Source of the DNA: CAIWHR01 sp963836265
GTDB lineage: Bacteria > Pseudomonadota > Gammaproteobacteria > Burkholderiales > Casimicrobiaceae
Assembly (NCBI GenBank): GCA_963836265.1
Contig: CAWIIO010000006.1
Span: 879,363 to 943,362, forward strand
Direction of reading: 5' to 3'
Length of the DNA: 64,000 nt
The notes under the pieces were generated by a model. The model had not been told where the DNA came from. It was given only the letters and a program-made list of their open reading frames with translations, and searched no databases. The position numbers and the translations under genes were made by a program. This document shows, piece by piece, positions 1-7,579 of the stretch; within the stretch, counting starts at the first letter, position 1, and each line of letters opens with the position of its first letter.

Positions 1-844
1 CGGCGACCATCTTCATGAACGTCGGCTTCGCGCGCGCGTTCGAGTTCTTGCCGCCGACCCAGATCGCGAGCTTCGAGTACTCGGGGTCGTTGATCTGCAT
101 CGGCGGGCACGGCGGATAGCAGGCACCGCAGCAGATGCATTTCTTCTCGTCGACTTCGAGCGACGGCTTGCCGTTGACGAGCGCCGGGCGGATAGCCGCG
201 ACCGGGCAGCGCGCGACGACGGCGGGACGTTCGCACACGTTGGCCACGAGGTCGTGGTTGATGACCGGCGGCTTCGTGTGCTGGACGATGATCGCGATGT
301 CAGCCTGCCCGCCGCAGTTGATCTCGCAGCACGACGTCGACAGGTGGACGCGGTTCGGCATCTCCTCGCGGCGGAACTCGTCGTAGAGCTCGTCCATCAG
401 CGCCTTGACGACACCCGAGGCGTCGGTGCCCGGGATGTCGCAATGGAGCCAGCCCTGCGTATGCGCGATCATCGACACCGAGTTGCCGGTGCCGCCGACG
501 GGGAAGCCGCTCTTCTCGAGCGCATCGATGAGCGTGGCGACCTTGTCGAAGCTCGAGACCATGAACTCGATGTTCGACCGGATCGTGAAGCGGACGTAGC
601 CTTCGGCGTACGTGTCGGCGATGTCGCAGAGCTTGCGGATCGTCGCGACGTCCATCTGCCGCTGCGTGCCGGCCCGCACCGACCACACTTCGTCGCCGCT
701 GTGCGAGACGTGATGCAGCACGCCGGGCCGCGGCCGGTCGTGGTAGCGCCAGTTGCCGTAGTTCGCCTTGAACTTCGGGTGCAGGAACGGACGGTTGTCT
801 GGAACGCCGCTCTCGATCGCCCTGCGCATTTGCGGTTGAGCCAT
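1..844 (-). CDS. dsrB: Dissimilatory sulfite reductase beta subunit, 3' part beyond window
   Basis: This is the beta subunit of siroheme dissimilatory sulfite reductase, which in a sulfur oxidiser runs in reverse and oxidises stored or relayed sulfur to sulfite in the cytoplasm. About 281 N-terminal residues are visible, starting MAQPQMRRAIESGVPD. The stretch NYGNWRYHDRPRPGVLHHVS is typical of DsrB. A Cys-containing segment STSCCEINCGG precedes a ferredoxin-like CICCGACYPPCPP cluster site. The reading frame is open to the left edge, so the gene is cut by the window and not by mutation. It lies 91 bases downstream of dsrA on the same strand, as expected for dsrAB. The ATG at 842-844 is preceded by a purine-rich stretch. 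Oxidative direction is inferred from the RuBisCO operon and the TusA/DsrE2 genes nearby. Confidence 0.95.
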   Translation of the reverse strand, partial: MAQPQMRRAIESGVPDNRPFLHPKFKANYGNWRYHDRPRPGVLHHVSHSGDEVWSVRAGTQRQMDVATIRKLCDIADTYAEGYVRFTIRSNIEFMVSSFDKVATLIDALEKSGFPVGGTGNSVSMIAHTQGWLHCDIPGTDASGVVKALMDELYDEFRREEMPNRVHLSTSCCEINCGGQADIAIIVQHTKPPVINHDLVANVCERPAVVARCPVAAIRPALVNGKPSLEVDEKKCICCGACYPPCPPMQINDPEYSKLAIWVGGKNSNARAKPTFMKMVA

Positions 845-882
845 CTCGTGTCTCCTCAGCAGCCGCCCGGTCGCGCGAAGGG

Positions 883-929
883 CACTGTGCGTCCCCCGAG
901 GGGGTGGCGACCGAAGTGAGCTTGGGGGT
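883..929. repeat. Dispersed GC-rich palindromic repeat, copy A (dsrA-dsrB spacer)
   Basis: The dsrA-dsrB spacer holds a CCCCCGAGGGGG hairpin followed by GCGACCGAAGTGAGCTTGGG. A closely similar unit lies at 35792-35834 in inverted orientation (GCGAACGAAGTGAGCGTGGG), and a looser relative at 34541-34620. The arrangement resembles the small intergenic palindromes common in Burkholderiales-type genomes. Here it could form an RNA hairpin between the two subunit genes. Confidence 0.55.
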
Positions 930-935
930 TCATAT

Positions 936-2231
936 TCAGGCGACTTTCTTCGCGGCCTTGATCTTCGCGACTTCCTCGTCCCACCCGTCCATTCGGACGT
1001 ACGGGTTGGTTCGCGGCGAGGCGACCATGTTCGGATCGATCGGAATCTCGAGCGCCTCGAGGAAGTTGACGATGCCGATACGCTCGATCATTTCGCCGGT
1101 TCGCTCGTGCTCGAGCGCGTTCTCGGCGAAGAAGTCAATGACCTTCTGGCCGAGCTCGACCAGCTTTGCGCGGTCCTCGTCGGTCTCGAGCTTCATGAAA
1201 GGCACGACGACAGTGCCCATCAGGTCGCCGATCTTCAGCGTCCGCTTGCCGCCGACCAGCACCGTCGCACCCTTGTCCTTGCCGGGGGCGAGCGCGCCGG
1301 TCATCACGTTGATGCAGTGCATGCAGCGCACGCAGTCGCGGTTCTCGATCTCGAGCCCGTGCGTGTCGCTCACCGCCACCGTCGACACCGTCGCGCCCGC
1401 CTTGAGGTCCGTCACTTCCCTCAACTGGATCGCCTTGGTCGGGCAGCGCGCGACGACGTCGTTGACGAGCTCGTTCATCCCGTGCTTGACGAACCACTTG
1501 CGCGCGAGCGCTTCGTCGGTACGGATGTTGTCGCGCCAGGTCCCGATCACGGCCATGTCGGCGCGTTGGATCGAGTTCATGCAATCGTTGGGGCAGCCGC
1601 TGAACTTGAACTTGAACTTGTACGGCAGCGATGGCCGATGGATGTCGTCGAGGAAGCTGTTGATCACCGTGCGGTGCGCGGTCGCCTCGTCGTAGCACGA
1701 CTGCTCGCAGCGGGCGGCCCCAACGCACGACATCGACGTGCGCACCGCCGGCCCGGCGCCGCCCAGGTCGAAGCCGAGCTCGTTGATCTCGTCGAACGCC
1801 TTCTGCGTGTTTTCGCTGGTGACGCCCTGGAACATGATGTCGCCGGACTGGCCGTGGAACGCGATCAGCCCCGAGCCATGGCGTTCCCAGATGTCGGCCA
1901 TCTTGCGCAGCACGTCGGTGTTGTAGTGCATTCCCGCCGGCGGCATCACGCGGAGCGTGTGGAACTCGGCTGCGTCGGGAAACACCGGCTTGCCGGCGTC
2001 GTCCTTGAGCTCGGTGAAGCGCGGAATGACGCCGCCGCCGTAACCGAACACGCCGACCGTGCCGCCCTTCCAGTAGCCCTTGCGCGTCCGGTACGACGTC
2101 TCGAGCTGGCCCATCAGGTCGACGACGTAGTCCTTGTCCTTTGCGAGCCGCTTCAGTCCCGTGACGAAGCTCGGCCACGGCCCGGTTTCGAGCTGGTCGA
2201 GGATCGGCGTCGGGTGCATCTTCTTGGCCAT
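936..2231 (-). CDS. dsrA: Dissimilatory sulfite reductase alpha subunit
   Basis: DsrA is the catalytic siroheme-[4Fe-4S] subunit of the alpha2beta2 sulfite reductase that feeds electrons and sulfur through DsrC. The 431-residue product begins MAKKMHPTPILDQLETGPWP, a typical DsrA start. It carries the siroheme/cluster cysteines as CVGAARC and GCPNDC, and a ferredoxin-domain CVRCMHC motif in the C-terminal half. Length matches the family (about 420). The start is supported by an AGGAG sequence about ten bases upstream on the minus strand. It is followed by dsrB after 91 bases. dsrC, dsrEFH and the membrane Dsr genes are not in the window and would be expected beyond the left edge. The oxidative role is inferred from context. 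Confidence 0.97.
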   Translation of the reverse strand: MAKKMHPTPILDQLETGPWPSFVTGLKRLAKDKDYVVDLMGQLETSYRTRKGYWKGGTVGVFGYGGGVIPRFTELKDDAGKPVFPDAAEFHTLRVMPPAGMHYNTDVLRKMADIWERHGSGLIAFHGQSGDIMFQGVTSENTQKAFDEINELGFDLGGAGPAVRTSMSCVGAARCEQSCYDEATAHRTVINSFLDDIHRPSLPYKFKFKFSGCPNDCMNSIQRADMAVIGTWRDNIRTDEALARKWFVKHGMNELVNDVVARCPTKAIQLREVTDLKAGATVSTVAVSDTHGLEIENRDCVRCMHCINVMTGALAPGKDKGATVLVGGKRTLKIGDLMGTVVVPFMKLETDEDRAKLVELGQKVIDFFAENALEHERTGEMIERIGIVNFLEALEIPIDPNMVASPRTNPYVRMDGWDEEVAKIKAAKKVA

Positions 2232-2536
2232 GGCTTAACTCCTCTTCGCTGGGTCAGCGGATTTCCGGGATCGCCCGGTCGCGCACCGTTCGCGGACAGC
2301 GGCGGCGCGGAGAGCTTCCGGAGAGCTCGCGCGACCAGTGTGCATGCAGCGCGAACATCGTGTTTTGACGACGGACAAGGATGGCATGCTAAGGGCACAT
2401 TCCCGGCGGCCGCTATCCCTCTGGCCGGCTACTCTGAAGCTACCCGGATGGAGTATTCGTTTCGTATCCCCCCATGGCTATGGACGCGCCGGCGCGCCAA
2501 GCCGCTCAATACGGACTGGCAGAAGCCCTGTATCGA

Positions 2537-2570
2537 GATGGTCGGTACGGCCGGATTCGAACCCGCCGCG
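2537..2570 (-). other. tRNA 3'-end remnant in the dsrA upstream region
   Basis: Between dsrA and the first plus-strand gene lie about 500 bases (2232-2735) with no credible coding region. Read on the minus strand, 2537-2570 gives a T-arm-like GGGTTCGAATCC, then an acceptor-strand-like CGTACCG, discriminator A and CCA. The matching 5' acceptor strand (CGGTACG) and an anticodon arm are missing from the adjoining bases, so this is not an intact tRNA gene. The ACCA end with a G-rich acceptor recalls tRNA-Pro, but that is a guess. Such 3' fragments are often left by integrative elements that used a tRNA gene as target. The rest of the gap presumably holds the divergent promoters; I see no strong -35/-10 pair. 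Confidence 0.4.
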
Positions 2571-2735
2571 CTCCCGCGCGCGTGCGCGTGTCGATGGCAC
2601 GGAGACGGCGCACAATGGGGGGAGCCGGTCCATTGGGTCCGGCGCAGAACCCATGAGCCTTGTCTGACTTGCTCTCGACCCCGAGGGACGCAGGCGCGAC
2701 AGCAAGCCCGACCGGCTCGTAGGCGAGAGAAGACC

Positions 2736-2966
2736 ATGCCGAAGATCACGAGCCTCGCACGGTTCAAGGTCCCGCTGGGCGGGCAGGAAATCGAGCTGGC
2801 TGAAGTCGTCCACGATGCCGGCGGCATGCGCTTCCTGCGGCTGCGCATCCGGGAAAAGAGCCGGTTCACGATTTTCGACATCGATCCCGTCACCGCGCGG
2901 CAATGGGCCGATGCGATGAGGCAGTGGAGCGATACGCAGCCGGCCGAGACGGCCTCCGTCGGCTGA
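2736..2966 (+). CDS. Small conserved protein at head of the dsr-divergent gene set
   Basis: A 76-residue basic protein starting MPKITSLARFKVPLGG. The sequence suggests a compact beta-rich fold (the segments FKVPLGGQEIELAEVVH and MRFLRLRIREKSRFTIFDI look like strands), followed by a helix and a short tail. There is no signal peptide, membrane segment or cysteine. A purine-rich GAGAGAAG stretch lies upstream of the ATG. It is the first gene of the plus-strand set that diverges from dsrAB and stands 56 bases before the Cas6-like gene. I do not recognise a function. Its position suggests a role linked to sulfur oxidation. Confidence 0.7.
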   Translation: MPKITSLARFKVPLGGQEIELAEVVHDAGGMRFLRLRIREKSRFTIFDIDPVTARQWADAMRQWSDTQPAETASVG

Positions 2967-3022
2967 CCGTCGAGTGAAACGTGCGATCGGCGGCGTTTTG
3001 GTGCAACCGTTGAGGAGGGTGG

Positions 3023-3628
3023 ATGGGGGTCAGCGCCGACGCGGCTGTCGACGTCGTGTTTGGACTCGAGGGCACGAGCCTGCCGCCCGAGTACGCCTAT
3101 GACCTCTGGTGCGAAGTGCTTCGCCGGCTGCCGTGGCTCGCCGACGAGGCGGGTGCGGGAATCCATCCGCTGAAGACGTCAACCGGCGGCCAGAGTGTCG
3201 CGCTGCTCGCGCGCCGCGCGAAGCTTGTGCTGCGGGTCCCCGAGCGCCGGACGGGCGACGCGTTGGCGCTCGCCGGAAGCATGCTCGACGTCGGCGCCGG
3301 GCTCGCCGTTTCCGAAGGCGCGGCAAAATCGTTGCATCCTTGGCACACGCTGCACGCACAACGGGTTGCGACCGGCGCGCGCGACGAAGCGGCGTTCGGC
3401 GACGAGGTCGCCCGGTGGCTCGCGGCAAGGGCGGTCGTCTGCGAATTCATCACCGGGCGGCGGCGAACGCAGCGCGCGGGCACCCGCGAAATCGCCGGAT
3501 TCAGTGTGGTGCTGCACGGTGTGAAGCCGGCCGACTCGCTTCCCCTTCAGTTCGAGGGAATGGGCGGCGAGCGCGGGCTGGGATGGGGACTTTTCGTCCC
3601 CTACAAGTCGATTCTGGCCGTGGTTTGA
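3023..3628 (+). CDS. Stand-alone Cas6-like (RAMP fold) protein, Cmx6-related
   Basis: A 201-residue cytosolic protein whose overall pattern matches the Cas6/Cmx6 (type I-MYXAN) RAMP family. The C-terminal GMGGERGLGWGLFVPYKSI looks like the glycine-rich loop of RAMP proteins. Residues 40-70 (PLKTSTGGQSVALLARRAKL) and the central HPWHTLHAQRV stretch also fit that family as I remember it. Classical Cas6 processes CRISPR transcripts. Here no CRISPR repeats and no other cas genes are present in the window; the neighbours are dsrAB, a DsrC-like gene and tusA. I infer an RNA-binding or purely structural role adapted to the sulfur locus. The ATG follows GGAGG at a good distance. The family call is from memory of motifs, so treat it as probable. 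Confidence 0.65.
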   Translation: MGVSADAAVDVVFGLEGTSLPPEYAYDLWCEVLRRLPWLADEAGAGIHPLKTSTGGQSVALLARRAKLVLRVPERRTGDALALAGSMLDVGAGLAVSEGAAKSLHPWHTLHAQRVATGARDEAAFGDEVARWLAARAVVCEFITGRRRTQRAGTREIAGFSVVLHGVKPADSLPLQFEGMGGERGLGWGLFVPYKSILAVV

Positions 3629-3670
3629 CGCGGCGCCAGGCGGCGGCAGCGAACGTAGAGGAGGGTCGCG

Positions 3671-4000
3671 ATGGGGTACACGGTCAACGGGGTCGAGGTC
3701 GCGACGGACGCGGAGGGCTATCTGCTCGAGCCGTCGACGGACGACGAGGTGGTCGCGGTGATCGCTGCAGCGGAAGGGATCACGCTTACCGATGCGCATT
3801 GGGAAGTCGTGCGCTACCTGCGCGACGAATACCAGGCCAACGGCCATACGCCCAACTTCCGGAATATGCTGAAGGGATTCCAGGCGATCCGCCCCGAGGC
3901 CGACAGCAAGTATCTCTACGACCTGTTCCCGATCGGGCCGGCGAAGCAGGGCGTGAAAGTCGCCGGCCTTCCGCAGCCCTACGGGAAAGGCGGCTACTAG
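3671..4000 (+). CDS. DsrC/TusE-family protein lacking both C-terminal cysteines (RspA-like)
   Basis: A 109-residue member of the DsrC/TusE sulfur-carrier family. It shows the family blocks YLLEPSTDDEVV, EGITLTDAHWEVVRYLRDEY and YLYDLFPIGPAKQG. In functional DsrC the C-terminal arm carries two conserved cysteines, and TusE keeps the penultimate one. Here the arm reads VKVAGLPQPYGKGGY and the protein contains no cysteine at all, so it cannot carry a persulfide or trisulfide. Cysteine-less homologues have been proposed to be regulatory (RspA-type). It lies between the Cas6-like gene and a tandem tusA, which suggests a sensing or scaffolding role with TusA or DsrAB. A GAGGAGG-type ribosome site precedes the ATG. 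Confidence 0.9.
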   Translation: MGYTVNGVEVATDAEGYLLEPSTDDEVVAVIAAAEGITLTDAHWEVVRYLRDEYQANGHTPNFRNMLKGFQAIRPEADSKYLYDLFPIGPAKQGVKVAGLPQPYGKGGY

Positions 4001-4036
4001 GGCGCCAAACCGGGAACCCTCACAGGGAAAGCGACG

Positions 4037-4528
4037 ATGACCGAAGACACGATGCTGCGACCCAACGTGACCCTCGACATGCGCGGCACGAGCTGCCCGG
4101 CGCCGCTGCTGGGCGCGAAAAAGCTGATCGACGACCTGAAGCCCGGCGAGGTGCTGGTGCTCCTGTCGGACTGCCCCGGGACGCAGGACGACCTGTTCGC
4201 CTGGGCGCGGTACACGGGCAACCACATTGCGCACACGGAGCGCCTGCCGGACGGCGCGCACGCCTACCACATCCAAAGGGGACGCTCGCGGCATCCCACG
4301 GCGAATGCCGTCCTCGACCTGCGCGGCGCGGTCTGCCCGGGGCCGATCGTCGAGGCGAAGAAGCTCTTGAACGGCATGCACGCGGGCGAGACGCTGAAAC
4401 TCGTCAGCAATTGCCCGGGCATCAGCGCCGACGTCACCGACTGGGTGAGAGCAACGGGCTTGAGGCTCGTCGAATCCGAGGAGATCGGGCCAGGGGAATA
4501 CGCATTCTACATCAGCAGGGCGAAGTAG
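4037..4528 (+). CDS. Tandem TusA-type sulfur carrier (two TusA domains)
   Basis: A 163-residue protein built of two TusA domains in tandem. Domain one (about residues 8-80) has the persulfide-carrying SCPAPLLGAKK with Cys20. Domain two (about 90-163) has VCPGPIVEAKK with Cys100. The two reactive cysteines are 80 residues apart, a clean internal duplication. Single TusA is about 75-80 residues and hands sulfur between rhodanese, DsrE and DsrC proteins. Both CPxP motifs are intact, so the protein could carry two sulfane sulfurs. It follows the cysteine-less DsrC-like gene by 36 bases. A separate single-domain tusA lies at 12683-12910. Function as a sulfur carrier is from family knowledge; the reason for the duplication is unknown. 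Confidence 0.92.
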   Translation: MTEDTMLRPNVTLDMRGTSCPAPLLGAKKLIDDLKPGEVLVLLSDCPGTQDDLFAWARYTGNHIAHTERLPDGAHAYHIQRGRSRHPTANAVLDLRGAVCPGPIVEAKKLLNGMHAGETLKLVSNCPGISADVTDWVRATGLRLVESEEIGPGEYAFYISRAK

Positions 4529-4544
4529 GCGGGATCGCGTTCCG

Positions 4545-5144
4545 ATGCGCGTCAAGAGCCATTGGTTCCGCGAGGGAACGCCGAAGAGCGCGGCCGAGAT
4601 CGCGGGGGCCTGCGCGTTCATCGTCTTCCGGATCGCGCAGAATTCGCTCAAGAACATGAGGAACGCCCGCTTCGAGCTGCCGGCCGGCCCGCGCTACTTC
4701 GCCTTCCTGTCCGAGTTTCTCGCCTTCCTCACGCTCGCCGCCGACCGCCTCGCGCATCGCCGCGGCGACGAAGGGTGGCGAATCGAGTTCACGACGGCGC
4801 TCGCGAACCGCGTCGGCGAATTCCTGGCCGACAATGAGGCCGATCTGCTGCGCGTCGACGCGCGCGGCGAGTGCAAACGCCGTTTCGTCGCGCTCGTCAA
4901 TGCGCGTTCGCCGGACTACGCGGAATGCGGCTGGAACGCTGACGGGCCCGACTACACGTTCGTCCGCTGTCTCGGGCACAAGGTGGCCGCAGTGATGGAA
5001 GAGCATGAGCAGACCTGGGCAGTGTCGCAGGTGATCGACAGCGAGGCGCCCGAGGCTGTCGAGATGCTGACGCGGGCGCTGGCAGGCCTCACCGACACGT
5101 CGCCCCGCCGGGCGCGTGCCACAGCGGGAACGCGGGGCGAGTGA
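4545..5144 (+). CDS. Unknown helical protein of the sulfur-linked operon
   Basis: A 199-residue protein predicted from composition to be mainly helical and soluble. Blocks such as EIAGACAFIVFRIAQNSLKNMR, RYFAFLSEFLAFLTLAADRLAHRR and FTTALANRVGEFLADNEADLL are amphipathic helices. A second part has TFVRCLGHKVAAVMEE and QVIDSEAPEAVEMLTRALAG. Four cysteines occur (in GACAF, GECKR, AECGW, VRCLG). The last 20 residues are a basic, probably disordered tail. It starts 16 bases after the tandem TusA and overlaps the dioxygenase gene by four bases, so the three are probably co-translated. I do not recognise the family. Confidence 0.75.
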   Translation: MRVKSHWFREGTPKSAAEIAGACAFIVFRIAQNSLKNMRNARFELPAGPRYFAFLSEFLAFLTLAADRLAHRRGDEGWRIEFTTALANRVGEFLADNEADLLRVDARGECKRRFVALVNARSPDYAECGWNADGPDYTFVRCLGHKVAAVMEEHEQTWAVSQVIDSEAPEAVEMLTRALAGLTDTSPRRARATAGTRGE

Positions 5145-6064
5145 TGGCCGACGTCGCGACGGGCGTTCCGGTGCATGGCGCAGCACGGACTGCGAATCCT
5201 TTCGATCCGGACGACGACCGCGCGTATCGGCGATGGCGCGCGGCGAAGCTCGACCATTTCCCGGTCGACGCGCAGGCGCTGATCGTCGAAGTGGGCGATC
5301 CGCGCGCGCTGACCGAGGCCGAGCGCGCGGCGATGCTCGTGCGCTGTCGCGCCGCCAATTCGGTCGTCTACGCGAGCTCCGCGGGCGCGGCCGACAAGGC
5401 GATTGCGCGAAGACTCGGCGCGCAGTTCGGGCTCGCGAGCCTCGACGCGAACTGGCTCGCCGACGACGACGGTGTGAGCCAGGTGACCGTCGCCGGCGGG
5501 GCCGGCCGTGGCGAGTATATTCCGTACACCAATCGCCCGATCCGCTGGCATGCCGACGGGTACTACAATCCACCGGAACGTCGGATCCGGGCGATGGTGC
5601 TGCACTGCGTCGCAGCCGCGGCCGAAGGCGGTGTCAATGCGCTGCTCGACCACGAGATCGCCTACCTGTTGTTGCGCGACGCCGATCCGGCGCACGTTCG
5701 GGCGCTGATGCGCGAGGACGCGATGACGATTCCGGCGCGCACCGACGAGAACGGCATCGCGCGGCCGGCACAGACGGGTCCGGTGTTTTCGATCGACGCC
5801 GCAAATGGCAGCCTCCACATGCGCTACACCGCGCGCACGAAGAGCATCGAGTGGAAGCAGGACCCCGCGGTGCAGGCGGCGGTCGCCGCGCTCGAAGCCG
5901 TGCTGGCAAGCGATTCGACGTTCGTCCATCGACTGCGGCTCGAGCCCGGAATGGGCATCCTGTGCAACAATGTCCTGCACGATCGCAGCGGGTTCGTCGA
6001 CGATCCGCGACGGCCGCGGCTCCTCTACCGCGCCCGCTACCACGAGCGCATCGCGGGGACATGA
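5141..6064 (+). CDS. TauD/TfdA-family Fe(II)/2-oxoglutarate dioxygenase
   Basis: A 307-residue non-heme iron, 2-oxoglutarate-dependent dioxygenase. The iron site is visible as HAD (His137, Asp139) in PIRWHADGYYNPPE and a distal His near 280 in NVLHDRSGF, followed by an arginine-rich RRPRLLYRARY that would bind 2-oxoglutarate. TauD relatives release sulfite from sulfonates, but this group is broad and the substrate cannot be read from sequence. Its place in a dsr-linked operon suggests an organosulfur substrate or an oxygen-dependent modification. Start: an ATG ATG pair overlaps the upstream stop; the first is used here. No signal peptide. Confidence 0.85.
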   Translation: MMADVATGVPVHGAARTANPFDPDDDRAYRRWRAAKLDHFPVDAQALIVEVGDPRALTEAERAAMLVRCRAANSVVYASSAGAADKAIARRLGAQFGLASLDANWLADDDGVSQVTVAGGAGRGEYIPYTNRPIRWHADGYYNPPERRIRAMVLHCVAAAAEGGVNALLDHEIAYLLLRDADPAHVRALMREDAMTIPARTDENGIARPAQTGPVFSIDAANGSLHMRYTARTKSIEWKQDPAVQAAVAALEAVLASDSTFVHRLRLEPGMGILCNNVLHDRSGFVDDPRRPRLLYRARYHERIAGT

Positions 6065-6109
6065 CGAACCGTCGAGCCGCGACGCGGCGGCCCGTGTCCG
6101 GAGGCGAGC

Positions 6110-7579
6110 ATGACCCAGTGGCTGACCCTGTCCCGCGCCGCGCGCCTGATCGGCGTTTCGCGGGGCGCGCTGCAGCGCCAGGTCAGGGACGGCGAGCTTT
6201 CGACCCACGATGGACGGGTCTCGACCGAAGGATTGCTGCGGCTCTACCCGCAATGGAGCCTCGAGGACTCGGGCGCGTTCGAGCGCGTCACGAGGCTCAA
6301 GGAAGAAGCGTTCGGGCGACGCGTGCAGGAGCGCGTGCTGCCCTCGCAGGAGGTGCTGGCGCAGCGCCTTTATGCGCAGAGCCGCGAGCTCGCCGACCTG
6401 CGCCGGCATCTCGCGCGCTATCACGCGCTGGTCGTCGCCGTGGGCGGGCGGATCGACGCGCTCGCGGGCTCCTCGCCGCGGGCGGAAATTGCTGAGCTCC
6501 GCGCCTCGCTCGAAACGGGCCTCGCAGAAGTCCTCGCCACCGAATCCGCCGATGCGCTCACGATCATGGACGACATGCTGAAAGTGGTTTCCTCCCACGT
6601 GACCGTGCGGCCGAGCGGTCACGAGTTCTTCGTCGAGGGCCGCGACACGCTGTTGCAGGCCGGGCTCAAGGCCGGCCTCAAGCTCAACTATGGGTGCGGC
6701 AACGGCAGCTGCGGCCTGTGCAAGGCGCGGGTCGTCGAAGGCGAGCTCGTCAAGGCGATGCCATTCGACTATCCACTGTCCGAAGCCGAGCGCACGCAGG
6801 GGTACACGCTGCTCTGCGCGCATTCGGCAGGCTCGTCTTCCATCGTCATCGAAACGTTGGAAGCGCAGGGCCCCGGCGAGATTCCCGAGCAGCAGATCGA
6901 GGTGCGGATCCGTGCCGTTTCGCCGCTTGCCGGGGAAACCCTGCTCCTGCATCTGCAAACACCGCGCGGCAGCCGGCTGCGCTTCCTCGCCGGGCAGAGC
7001 GTGACCCTCTACGGCGGCGCCGGCGGCATCGACGCGCAGGCGGTCTATCCGGTCGCAAGCTGTCCCTGCGACGACCGCAACCTCCATTTCCACGTGGCGC
7101 GCAATCCGCACGATACCTTCGCCATGCTGCTCTTCGAGGGTGCGCTGAAAAGCGGCGATGCGCTGACCGTGTGGGGGCCGAGCGGCGATTTCGTGCTGGC
7201 CGAGAGCGAGCGGCCCCTCGCGTTCGTCGCGTGCGACACGGGGTTTGCGCCGGTGAAGAGCCTCGTCGAGCACGCGATGGCCGTCGACGCGGCGGAGTCC
7301 ATGTCCATCGACTGGCTGGCGACGCGGCCCGACGGGCACTATCTCGCCAACCAGTGTCGCGCCTGGGCCGAGGCCTTCGATCATTTCCGCTATGCGGCAC
7401 ACGTCGATAGCGACGCCGCGCGAGGCGCTCCACGCCTGGTCGCGGCGATGGCGAGCGAGTTGCCGCTTCCGACGCACGATGTCTACGTCACCGGCCCGGC
7501 GCCGTTCGTCGATGCGGCGGTTGCCGCGCTCGACCGCTTCGGCGTTCCTTCGACGCAGCGTTTCGCTGCCGTCGTCTGA
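6110..7579 (+). CDS. HTH - coiled coil - [2Fe-2S] ferredoxin - flavin reductase fusion
   Basis: A 489-residue multidomain protein. Residues 1-45 (TLSRAARLIGVSRGALQRQV) look like a MerR/excisionase-type helix-turn-helix. Residues about 55-145 are charged helices, probably a coiled coil. Residues about 163-250 are a plant-type [2Fe-2S] ferredoxin with Cys196, 201, 204 and 236 (CX4CX2CX31C). Residues about 257-489 are a ferredoxin-NADP reductase-type module with YPVASCP in place of RxYSxA, ACDTGFAPVKSL for nucleotide binding and VYVTGPAPFVDAA at the end. The ferredoxin-reductase part resembles electron-transfer components of oxygenases and might serve the adjacent dioxygenase gene. The added DNA-binding-like domain suggests redox-coupled gene control or self-regulation. 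GAGG precedes the ATG. Confidence 0.88.
   Translation: MTQWLTLSRAARLIGVSRGALQRQVRDGELSTHDGRVSTEGLLRLYPQWSLEDSGAFERVTRLKEEAFGRRVQERVLPSQEVLAQRLYAQSRELADLRRHLARYHALVVAVGGRIDALAGSSPRAEIAELRASLETGLAEVLATESADALTIMDDMLKVVSSHVTVRPSGHEFFVEGRDTLLQAGLKAGLKLNYGCGNGSCGLCKARVVEGELVKAMPFDYPLSEAERTQGYTLLCAHSAGSSSIVIETLEAQGPGEIPEQQIEVRIRAVSPLAGETLLLHLQTPRGSRLRFLAGQSVTLYGGAGGIDAQAVYPVASCPCDDRNLHFHVARNPHDTFAMLLFEGALKSGDALTVWGPSGDFVLAESERPLAFVACDTGFAPVKSLVEHAMAVDAAESMSIDWLATRPDGHYLANQCRAWAEAFDHFRYAAHVDSDAARGAPRLVAAMASELPLPTHDVYVTGPAPFVDAAVAALDRFGVPSTQRFAAVV

Noticed and set aside
2537..2640. An intact tRNA gene on the minus strand
   Set aside because: T-arm and CCA end are present but the 5' acceptor strand and anticodon arm are missing, and one T-stem pair is mismatched.
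3023..3628. Evidence for an active CRISPR-Cas locus
   Set aside because: Only a Cas6-like protein is present; no repeats, spacers or other cas genes are visible anywhere in the window.
4952..7477. An 841-codon minus-strand open frame
   Set aside because: It is antisense to the dioxygenase and HTH-ferredoxin-reductase genes, which have clear motifs; the antisense translation is arginine-rich and without domains. It arises from GC-rich codon bias.
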